The notes under the pieces: generated by a model
Databases searched by the model: none
Seen by the model: the letters and a program-made list of their open reading frames with translations, nothing else
Told to the model about the DNA's origin: nothing
In this document: positions 53,615-64,000 of the stretch, piece after piece
How positions within the stretch are numbered: the stretch's first letter is position 1
Layout of the letters: each line of letters starts with the position of its first letter
NCBI GenBank assembly: GCA_030765055.1
Contig: JAUKNK010000152.1
Location: 918,501-982,500 of the forward strand
Reading direction: 5' to 3'
Length of the DNA stretch: 64,000 nucleotides
DNA from: Mantis religiosa
Lineage: Eukaryota; Arthropoda; Insecta; Mantodea; Mantidae
Position numbers and translations under genes: made by a program

Positions 53615-56600
53615 CTCTAGTATAGAGTTTATAAAATCGGCTGGAATGTTAGACCGTTCTTTCCGAGGCGTTTACTGAATTATGTTGCTATGTATACTCT
53701 AGTATAAAGTTTGTAAAATCGGCTGGAATGTTAGGCCATTTTTTCCGAGGCGTTTACTGACTTATGTTGCTATGTATACTCAAATACAAAGTTTGTAAAA
53801 TCGGCTGGAATGTTAGGCCATTCTTTCCGAGGCGTTTACTGAATTATGTTGCTATGTACACTCTAGTATAAAGTTTGTAAAATCGGCTGGAATGTTAGGC
53901 CATTCTTTCCGAGGCGTTTACTGAATTATGTTCCTATGTATACTCTAGTATAAAGTTTGTAAAATCGGCTGGAATGTTAGACCATTCTTTCCAAGGCGTT
54001 TACTGAATTATGTTGCTATGTATACTCTAGTATAAAGTTTGTAAAATCAACTGGAATGTTAGACCTTTCTTTCCGATGTGCTTAATGGATTACGTTGCTA
54101 TGTATACTCTAGTATAAAGTTTATAAATTGGCTGTAATGTTGGACCATTCTTTCCGAGGCGCTTAATGATTTATGTTGCTATGTATACTCTAGTATAAAG
54201 TTTGTAAAATTAACTGGAATGTTAGACCAATCTTTCCGAGGCGTTTACTGACTTATGTTGCTATGTATACTCTAGTATAAAGTTTGTAAAATCGGCTGGA
54301 ATGTTAGACCTTTCTCTCCAATGCGTTTACTAAATTATGTTGCTATGTATACACTAGTATAAAAATTGTAACATCGGCTGGAATGTTAGACCCTTCTCTC
54401 CGAGGCGTTTACTGAATTATGTTGCTATGTATACTCTAGTATAAAGTTTGTAAAATCGGCTGGAATGTTGGACCATTCTTTCCGAGGCGTTTACTGAATT
54501 ATGTTGCTATGTATCCTCCAGTATAAAGTTTGTAAAATCGGCTGGAATGTTGGACCATTCTTTCCGAGGCGTTTACTGAATTATGTTGCAATGTATACTC
54601 TAGTATAAAGTTTGTAAAATCGGCTAGAATGTTAGGCATTTCATTCCGAGGCGCTTACTGAATTATGGTGCTATGTATACTCTAGTATAAAGTTTGTAAA
54701 ATCGGCTGGAATGTTAGAGCATTCTTTACGAGGCGTTTACTGAATTATGTTGCTATGTATACTCTAGTACAAAGTTTGTAAAATCGGCTGGAATGTTAGA
54801 CCATTCTGTCCGAGCCGTTTACTGAATTATGTTGCTATGTATACTCTAGTATAAAGTTTGTAAAATCGGCTGGAATGTTAGCCCATTCTTTCCGAGGCGT
54901 TTACTGAATTATGTTGCTATGTATACTCTAGTATAAAAATTGTAAAATCGGCTGGGTTGTTAGACCATTCTTTCCGAGGCGTTTACTGAATTATTTTGCT
55001 ATGTATACTCTAGTATAAAGTTTGTAAAATCGGCTGGAATGTTAGGCCATTCTTTCCGAGGCGCTTACTGAATTATGTTCCTATGTATACTCTAGTATAA
55101 AGTTTGTAAAATCGGCTGGAATGTTAGGCCATTCTTTCCGAGGCGTTTACTGAATTATGTTGCTGTGTATACTCTAGTATAAAGTTTGTAAAATCGGCTG
55201 GAATGTTAGAGCATTCTTTCCGAGGTGTTTACTGAATTATGTTGCTATGTATACCCTAGTATAAAGTTTGTAAAATCGGCTGGAATGTTAGGCCATTCTT
55301 TCCAAGGCGTTTACTGAATTATGTTGCTATGTATACTCTAGTATAAAGTTTGTAACGTCGCTGGAATGTTACACCAGTCTTTCCGAGGCGTTTACTGAAT
55401 TATGTTGCTATGTATACTCTAGTATAAAGTTTGTAAAATCGACTGGAATGTTAGGCCATTCTTTCCGAGGCGCTTACTGAATTATGTTCCTATGTATACT
55501 CTAGTATAAAGTTTGTAAAATCGGCTGGAATGTTAGACCATTCTTTCCGAGGCGCATACTGAATTATGTTGCTATGTATACGCTAGTATAAAGTTTGTTA
55601 AATCGGCTGGAATGTTAGGCCATTCTTTCCGAGGCGCTTACTGAATTATGTTCCTATGTATACTCTAGTATAAAGTTTGTAAAATCGGCTGGAATGTTAG
55701 ACCATTCTTTCCGAGGCGTTTACTGAATGATGTTGCTATGTATCCTCTAGTATAAAGTTTGAAATATCGGCTGGAATGTTAGGCCATTCTTTCCGAGGCG
55801 TTTACTGAATTATGTTGCTATGTCTACTCTAGTATAAAAATTGTAAAATCGGCTGGACTGTTAGACTATTCTTTCCGAGGCGTTTACTGAATTATGTTGC
55901 TATGTATACTCTAGTATAAAGTTTGTAAAATCGGCTGGAATGTTGGACCATTCTTTCCGAGGCGTTTACTGAATTATGTTTCTATGTATACTCTAGTATA
56001 AAGTTTGTAAAATCGGCTGGAATGTTAGAATACTCTTTCCGAGGCGTTTACTGAAGTATGTTGCTATGTATACTCTAGTATAAAGTTTGTAAAATCGGCT
56101 GGAATGTTAGACCATTCTTTCCGAGGCGTTTACTGAATTATGTTGCTATGTATACTCTAGTATAAAGTTTGTAAAATCGGCTGGAATGTTAGACTATTCT
56201 TTCCGAGGTGCTTACTGAATTATGTTGCTATGTATATGCTATTATAAAGTTTGTAAAATCGGCTGGAATGTTAGACCATTCTTTCCGAGGCGTTTACTGA
56301 ATTATGTTGCTATGTATACTCTAGTATAAAAATTGTAAAATCGGCTGGAATGTTAGACCATTCTTTCCGGGGCGGTTACTCAATTATGTTGCTATATATA
56401 CTCTAGTATAAAGTTTGTAAAATCGGCTGGAATGTAAGACCATTCATTCCGAGGCGTTTACTGAATTATGTTGCTATGTATACTCTAGTATAAAGTTTGT
56501 AAAATCGGCTGGAATGTTAGCCCTTTCTCTCCGAGGCGCTTACTGAATTATGTTGCTATGTATACTCTAGTATAAAGTTTGTAAAATCGGCTGGAATGTT

Positions 56601-58934
56601 AGACCATTCTTTCCGAGGCGTTTACTGAAGTATGTTGCTATGTATACTATAGTATAAAGTTTGTAAAATCGGCTGGAACGTTTGGCCATTCTTTCCAAGG
56701 CGCTTACTGAATTATGTTGCTACGTATATGCTATTATAAAGTTTGTAAAATCGGCTGGAATGTTAGACCATTCCTTCCGAGGCGTTTACTGACTTATGTT
56801 GCTATGTATACTCTAGTACAAAGTTTGTAAAATCGGCTGGAAAGTTAGTCCATTCTTTCCGAAGCGTTTACTGAATTATGTTGCTATGTATACTCTAGTA
56901 TAAAGATTGTAAAATTGGCTGGAATGTTAGACCTTTCTTTCCGAGGCGTTTACTGAATTATGTTGCTGTGTATACTCTAGTATAAAGTTTGTAAAATCGG
57001 CTGGAATGTTAAGCCATCCTTTCCGAAGCGCTTACTGAATTATGTTGCTATGTATACTCTAGTATAAAAATTGTAAAATTGGCTGGAATGTTAGACCTTT
57101 CTCTCCGAGGCGTTTACTGAATTATGTTGCTATGTATACTCTAGTATAAAGTTTGAAAAATCGGCTGGAATGTTAGGCCATTCTTTCCGAAGCGCTTACT
57201 GAATTATGTTGCTATGTATACTCTAGTATAAAAATTGTAAAATTGGCTGGAATGTTAGACCTTTCTCTCAGAGGCGTTTACTGAATTATGTTGCTGTGTA
57301 TACTCTAGTATAAAGTTTGTAAAATCGGCTGGAATGTTACACATTTCTTTCCGAGGTGCTTAATGAATTACGTTGCTATGTATACTCTAGTATAAAGTTT
57401 GTAAAATCGGCTGGAATGTTGGACCATTCTTTCCGAGGCGCTTAATGATCTATGTTGTTATGTATACTCTAGTATAAAGTTTGTAAAATCAACTGGAATG
57501 TTAGACCATTCTTTCCGAGGCGTTTACTGACTTATGTTGCTATGTATACTCTAGTATAAAGTTTGTAAAATCGGCAGGACCTTTCTCTCCGATGCGTTTA
57601 CTGAATTATGCTGCTATGTATACACTAGTATAAAAATTGTAACATCGGCTGGAATGTTAGACCCTTCTCTCCGAGGCGTTTACTGAATTATGTTGCTGTG
57701 TATACTCTAGTATAAAGTTTGTAAAATCGGCTGGAATGTTAGGCCATTCTTTCCGAAGCGCTTACTGAATTATGTTGCTATGTATACTCTAATATAGAGT
57801 TTGTAAAATCGGCTGGAATGTTAAGCTATCCTTTCCAAAGCGTTTACTGACTTATGTTGCTATGTATACTCTATTATAAAGTTTGTAAAATCGGCTGGAA
57901 TGTTAGACTATTCTTTCAGAGGCGTATACTGAATTATGTTGCTATGTATACTCTAGTATAAAGTTTGTAAAATCGGCTGGAATATTAGACCACTCTGTCC
58001 GAGGCGTTTACTGAATTATGTTGCTATGTATACTCTAGTATAAAAATTGTAACATCGGCTGGAATGTTAGACCCTTCTCTCCGAGGCGTTTACTGAATTA
58101 TGTTGCTATGTATACTCTAATATAGAGTTTGTAAAATCGGCTGGAATGTTAAGCTATCCTTTCCAAAGCGTTTACTGACTTATGTTGCTATGTATACTCT
58201 ATTATACAGTTTGTAAAATCGGCTGGAATGTTAGACTATTCATTCCGAGGCGTTTACTGAATTATGTTGCTATGTATACTCTAGTATAAAGTTTGTAAAA
58301 TCGGCTGGAATGTTAGACCATTCTTTTCGAGGCGTTTACTGAATTATGTTGCTATGTACACTCTAGTATAGAGTCTGTAAAATCGGCTGGAATGTTAGAC
58401 CATTCTTTCCAAGGCGTTTACCGAATTATGTTGCTATGTATACTCTAGTATAAAAATTGTAAAATCGGCTGGAATGTTAGACCATTCTTTCCGAGGCGTT
58501 TACTGAATTATGTTGCTATGCATTCTCTAGTATAAAGTTTGTAAAATCGGCTGGAATGTTAGACCATTCATTCCGAGGCGCTTACTGAATTATGTTGCTG
58601 TGTATACTCTAGTATAGAGTTTGTAAAATCTGCTGGAATGTTAGACTATTCTTTCCGAGGCGTTTACTGAATTATGTTGCTATGTATACTCTAGTATAAA
58701 GTTTGTAAAATCGGCTGGAATGTTAGGCCATTCTTTCCTAGGCGTTTACTGAATTATGTTGCTATGTATACTCTAGTATAAAGTTTGTAAAATCGGCTGG
58801 AATGTTAGAATACTCTTTCCGAGGCGTTTACTGAATTATGTTGCTATGTATACTCTAGTATAAAGTTTGTAAAATCGGCTGGAATGTTAGGCCATTCTTT
58901 CCAAGGCGTCTACTGAATTATGTTGCTATGTATA
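53615..58934 (+). repeat. ~4-kb higher-order unit, copy 3 plus extra block (5320 bp)
   Basis: The left part follows copy 2, but CCGGGGCGG lies 3524 bp after its copy 2 position (52843 to 56367), so five monomers are missing between 54667 and 56367. After about 56940 it runs into a block resembling 25.5-27.4 kb rather than the next unit, which makes the marker spacing 5320 bp. Inside that block TACTCTAATATAGAG occurs at 57785 and 58113, 328 bp apart, a four-monomer gain. Confidence 0.83.
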
Positions 58935-61900
58935 CTCTAGTATAGAGTTTATAAAATCGGCTGGAATGTTAGACCGTTCTTTCCGAGGCGTTTACTGAAT
59001 TATGTTGCTATGTATACTCTAGTATAAAGTTTGTAAAATCGGCTGGAATGTTAGGCCATTTTTTCCGAGGCGTTTACTGACTTATGTTGCTATGTATACT
59101 CAAATACAAAGTTTGTAAAATCGGCTGGAATGTTAGGCCATTCTTTTCGAGGCGTTTACTGAATTATGTTGCTATGTACACTCTAGTATAAAGTTTGTAA
59201 AATCGGCTGGAATGTTAGGCCATTCTTTCCGAGGCGTTTACTGAATTATGTTCCTATGTATACTCTAGTATAAAGTTTGTAAAATCGGCTGGAATGTTAG
59301 ACCATTCTTTCCAAGGCGTTTACTGAATTATGTTGCTATGTATACTCTAGTATAAAGTTTGTAAAATCAACTGGAATGTTAGACCTTTCTTTCCGATGTG
59401 CTTAATGGATTACGTTGCTATGTATACTCTAGTATAAAGTTTATAAATTGGCTGTAATGTTGGACCATTCTTTCCGAGGCGCTTAATGATTTATGTTGCT
59501 ATGTATACTCTAGTATAAAGTTTGTAAAATCAACTGGAATGTTAGACCAATCTTTCCGAGGCGTTTACTGACTTATGTTGCTATGTATACTCTAGTATAA
59601 AGTTTGTAAAATCGGCTGGAATGTTAGACCTTTCTCTCCAATGCGTTTACTAAATTATGTTGCTATGTATACACTAGTATAAAAATTGTAACATCGGCTG
59701 GAATGTTATACCCTTCTCTCCGAGGCGTTTACTGAATTATGTTGCTATGTATACTCTAGTATAAAGTTTGTAAAATCGGCTGGAATGTTGGACCATTCTT
59801 TCCGAGGCGTTTACTGAATTATGTTGCTATGTATGCTCCAGTATAAAGTTTGTAAAATCGGCTGGAATGTTTGACCATTCTTTCCGAGGCGTTTACTGAA
59901 TTATGTTGCAATGTATACTCTAGTATAAAGTTTGTAAAATCGGCTGGAATGTTAGGCATTTCATTCCGAGGCGCTTACTGAATTATGGTGCTATGTATAC
60001 TCTAGTATAAAGTTTGTAAAATCGGCTGGAATGTTAGAGCATTCTTTACGAGGCGTTTACTGAATTATGTTGCTATGTATACTCTAGTACAAAGTTTGTA
60101 AAATCGGCTGGAATGTTAGACCATTCTGTCCGAGGCGTTTACTGAATTATGTTGCTATGTATACTCTAGTATAAAGTTTGTAAAATCGGCTGGAATGTTA
60201 GGCCATTCTTTCCGAGGCGTTTACTGAATTATGTTGCTATGTATACTCTAGTATAAAAATTGTAAAATCGGCTGGATTGTTAGACCATTCTTTCCGAGGC
60301 GTTTACTGAATTATTTTGCTATGTATACTCTAGTATAAAGTTTGTAAAATCGGCTGGAATGTTAGGCCATTCTTTCCGAGGCGCTTACTGAATTATGTTC
60401 CTATGTATACTCTAGTATAAAGTTTGTAAAATCGGCTGGAATGTTAGGCCATTCTTTCCGAGGCGTTTACTGAATTATGTTGCTGTGTATACTCTAGTAT
60501 AAAGTTTGTAAAATCGGCTGGAATGTTAGAGCATTCTTTCCGAGGTGTTTACTGAATTATGTTGCTATTTATACCCTAGTATAAAGTTTGTAAAATCGGC
60601 TGGAATGTTAGGCCATTCTTTCCGAGGCGCATACTGAATTATGTTGCTATGTATACGCTAGTATAAAGTTTGTTAAATCGGCTGGAATGTTAGGCCATTC
60701 TTTCCGAGGCGCTTACTGAATTATGTTCCTATGTATACTCTAGTATAAAGTTTGTAAAATCGGCTGGAATGTTAGACCATTCTTTCCGAGGCGTTTACTG
60801 AATTATGTTGCTATGTATCCTCTAGTATAAAGTTTGAAATATCGGCTGGAATGTTAGGCCATTCTTTCCGAGGCGTTTACTGTATTATGTTGCTATGTCT
60901 ACTCTAGTATAAAGTTTGTAAAGTCGCTGGAATGTTACACCAGTCTTTCCGAGGCGTTTACTGAATTATGTTGCTATGTATACTCTAGTATAAAGTTTGT
61001 AAAATCGACTGGAATGTTAGGCCATTCTTTCCGAGGCGCTTACTGAATTATGTTCCTATGTATACTCTAGTATAAAGTTTGTAAAATCGGCTGGAATTTT
61101 AGACCATTCTTTCCGAGGCGCATACTGAATTATGTTGCTATGTATACGCTAGTATAAAGTTTGTTAAATCGGCTGGAATGTTAGGCCATTCTTTCCGAGG
61201 CGCTTACTGAATTATGTTCCTATGTATACTCTAGTATAAAGTTTGTAAAATCGGCTGGAATGTTAGACCATTCTTTCCGAGGCGTTTACTGAATTATGTT
61301 GCTATGTATCCTCTAGTATAAAGTTTGAAATATCGGCTGGAATGTTAGGCCATTCTTTCCGAGGCGTTTACTGAATTATGTTGCTATGTCTACTCTAGTA
61401 TAAAAATTGTAAAATCGGCTGGACTGTTAGACTATTCTTTCCGAGGCGTTTACTGAATTATGTTGCTATGTATACTCTAGTATAAAGTTTGTAAAATCGG
61501 CTGGAATGTTGGACCATTCTTTCCGAGGCGTTTACTGAATTATGTTGCTATGTATACTCTAGTATAAAGTTTGTAAAATCGGCTGGAATGTTAGAATACT
61601 CTTTCCGAGGCGTTTACTGAAGTATGTTGCTATGTATACTCTAGTATAAAGTTTGTAAAATCGGCTGGAATGTTAGACCATTCTTTCCGAGGCGTTTACT
61701 GAATTATGTTGCTATGTATACTCTAGTATAAAGTTTGTAAAATCGGCTGGAATGTTAGACTATTCTTTCCGAGGTGCTTACTGAATTATGTTGCTATGTA
61801 TATGCTATTATAAAGTTTGTAAAATCGGCTGGAATGTTAGACCATTCTTTCCGAGGCGTTTACTGAATTATGTTGCTATGTATACTCTAGTATAAAAATT

Positions 61901-64000
61901 GTAAAATCGGCTGGAATGTTAGACCATTCTTTCCGGGGCGGTTACTCAATTATGTTGCTATATATACTCTAGTATAAAGTTTGTAAAATCGGCTGGAATG
62001 TTAGACCATTCTTTCCGGGGCGGTTACTCAATTATGTTGCTATATATACTCTAGTATAAAGTTTGTAAAATCGGCTGGAATGTAAGACCATTCATTCCGA
62101 GGCGTTTACTGAATTATGTTGCTATGTATACTCTAGTATAAAGTTTGTAAAATCGGCTGGAATGTTAGCCCTTTCTCTCCGAGGCGCTTACTGAATTATG
62201 TTGCTATGTATACTCTAGTATAAAGTTTGTAAAATCGGCTGGAATGTTAGACCATTCTTTCCGAGGCGTTTACTGAAGTATGTTGCTATGTATACTATAG
62301 TATAAAGTTTGTAAAATCGGCTGGAACGTTTGGCCATTCTTTCCAAGGCGCTTACTGAATTATGTTGCTATGTATATGCTATTATAAAGTTTGTAAAATC
62401 GGCTGGAATGTTAGACCATTCCTTCCGAGGCGTTTACTGACTTATGTTGCTATGTATACTCTAGTACAAAGTTTGTAAAATCGGCTGGAAAGTTAGTCCA
62501 TTCTTTCCGAAGCGTTTACTGAATTATGTTGCTATGTATACTCTAGTATAAAGATTGTAAAATTGGCTGGAATGTTAGACCTTTCTCTCCGAGGCGTTTA
62601 CTGAATTATGTTGCTGTGTATACTCTAGTATAAAGTTTGAAAAATCGGCTGGAATGTTAGGCCATTCTTTCCGAAGCGCTTACTGAATTATGTTGCTATG
62701 TATACTCTAGTATAAAAATTGTAAAATTGGCTGGAATGTTAGACCTTTCTCTCAGAGGCGTTTACTGAATTATGTTGCTGTGTATACTCTAGTATAAAGT
62801 TTGTAAAATCGGCTGGAATGTTAAGCCATCCTTTCAAAAGCGTCTACTGAATTATGTTGCTATGTATACTCTATTATAAAGTTTGTAAAATCGGCTGGAA
62901 TGTTACACATTTCTTTCCGAGGTGCTTAATGAATTACGTTGCTATGTATACTCTAGTATAAAGTTTGTAAAATCGGCTGGAATGTTGGACCATTCTTTCC
63001 GAGGCGCTTAATGATTTATGTTGCTATGTATACTCTAGTATAAAGTTTGTAAAATCAACTGGAATGTTAGACCATTCTTTCCGAGGCGTTTACTGACTTA
63101 TGTTGCTATGTATACTCTAGTATAAAGTTTGTAAAATCGGCAGGACCTTTCTCTCCGATGCGTTTACTGAATTATGCTGCTATGTATACACTAGTATAAA
63201 AATTGTAACATCGGCTGGAATGTTAGACCCTTCTCTCCGAGGCGTTTACTGAATTATGTTGCTGTGTATACTCTAGTATAAAGTTTGTAAAATCGGCTGG
63301 AATGTTAGGCCATTCTTTCCGAAGCGCTTACTGAATTATGTTGCTATGTATACTCTAATATAGAGTTTGTAAAATCGGCTGGAATGTTAAGCTATCCTTT
63401 CCAAAGCGTTTACTGACTTATGTTGCTATGTATACTCTATTATAAAGTTTGTAAAATCGGCTGGAATGTTAGACTATTCTTTCAGAGGCGTTTACTGAAT
63501 TATGTTGCTATGTATACTCTAGTATAAAAATTGCAAAACGGCTGGAATGTTAGACCATTCTTCCCGAAGCGTTTACTGAATTATGTTGCTATGTATACTC
63601 TAGTATAAAGTTTGTAAAATCGGCTGGAATGTTAGACCATTCTTTTCGAGGCGTTTACTGAATTATGTTGCTATGTACACTCTAGTATAGAGTTTGTAAA
63701 ATCGGCTGGAATGTTAGACCATTCTTTCCAAGGCGTTTACCGAATTATGTTGCTATGTATACTCTAGTATAAAAATTGTAAAATCGGCTGGAATGTTAGA
63801 CCATTCTTTCCGAGGCGTTTACTGAATTATGTTGCTATGCATTCTCCAGTATAAAGTTTGTAAAATCGGCTGGAATGTTAGACCATTCATTCCGAGGCGC
63901 TTACTGAATTATGTTGCTATGTATACTCTAGTATAGAGTTTGTAAAATCTGCTGGAATGTTAGACCATTCTTTTCGAGGCCTTTACTGAATTATGTTGCT
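58935..64000 (+). repeat. ~4-kb higher-order unit, copy 4, cut by window edge
   Basis: Follows copy 3 at an offset of 5320 (59095, 59402 and 59987 for the three main markers). By the CCGGGGCGG monomer the offset is 5566, three monomers more. Internal gains explain this: a 491-bp duplication near 60.6-61.1 kb and a repeated CCGGGGCGG monomer at 61933 and 62015. After about 62.8 kb it enters the same C-form short-monomer block seen at 57.3 kb. Confidence 0.83.

Larger units (their letters stand above)
7581..64000 (+). repeat. Satellite array B: tandem 82-bp monomers
   Basis: About 690 head-to-tail copies of an 82-bp unit fill the rest of the window in one orientation. A representative monomer is 8461-8542. 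Its landmarks in order are ATAAAGTTTGTAAAATCGG, CTGGAATGTTAGACCATTC, TTTCCGAGGCGTTTACTG, AATTATGTTGCTATG and TATACTCTAGT. Consensus GC is about 35% by hand count. Most variants are substitutions. Recurrent length variants are a 74-bp form (8 bp shorter) and several 81- or 83-bp forms. Nearly every unit has stop codons in several frames, and 82 is not a multiple of 3, so no long coding frame is possible. GTATAC and CTAG occur in most units. No transposon or unique sequence interrupts the 56 kb, and the last monomer is cut by the window edge. I do not recognise the family. Confidence 0.98.

Noticed and set aside
7581..64000. CENP-B box
   Set aside because: I looked for TTCG-N4-A-N2-CGGG in the 82-bp unit. 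The nearest segment, around TTTCCGAGGCG, lacks the required CGGG spacing, and no copy I read fits.
7581..64000. tRNA- or 5S-derived repeat with internal Pol III boxes
   Set aside because: The 82-bp length is suggestive of a tRNA, but there is no GGTTCGANNCC-like B box, no A box and no cloverleaf pairing. GAATG/CATTC is the only arm pair besides the TATACT dyad.
1..64000. Common origin of the 70-bp and 82-bp monomers
   Set aside because: Only short strings such as GAATG and A-rich segments are shared. I could not align the two consensus units over any longer stretch.

Overview
The window contains no genes that I can support. It is 64 kb of satellite DNA: two unrelated head-to-tail tandem arrays that meet at one abrupt junction near 7580. 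Arrays of this size, with higher-order structure and no coding sequence, point to a eukaryotic chromosome, most likely a pericentromeric, centromeric, subtelomeric or other heterochromatic block, assembled from long reads. I do not recognise either monomer and cannot name the organism. Neither monomer length (70 and 82 bp) matches the ~171 bp primate alpha satellite or the 160-180 bp class common in plants.

Layout. Positions 1-7580 (array A) hold about 108 copies of a 70-bp monomer, about 43% GC by hand count of the consensus. Each copy carries a near-perfect 16-bp dyad (CACAGAC-TT-GTCTGTG), a C-run and an A-rich tail. Positions 7581-64000 (array B) hold about 690 copies of an 82-bp monomer, about 35% GC. 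Each copy carries two short dyads, TATACT-CT-AGTATA and GAATG-N6-CATTC. All copies within each array face the same way. Both arrays run off the window.

Array B has layered structure. From 7.6 to 11.3 kb it is mostly monomeric, with a patch of 164-bp dimers. From 11.3 to 18.7 kb there are two copies of a 45-monomer unit offset by 3674 bp. A 9-10 kb block (about 17.9-27.7 kb) recurs about 20-21 kb away (about 38.9-47.8 kb). From about 27 kb to the right edge, a roughly 4-kb higher-order unit recurs, with spacings of 4180, 3934 and 5320 bp between marker variants. These spacings differ by whole monomers, as expected from unequal exchange. Array A also carries a longer repeat, with an offset of about 5.2-5.5 kb.

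There is no gene interplay to describe. Short open frames in array A are by-products of the repeat. I saw no transposable element, tRNA, rRNA, CRISPR or promoter that stands apart from the repeats. The points of interest are the junction, the conserved dyads, the higher-order architecture and the apparent rise in order from the array B edge towards the right.
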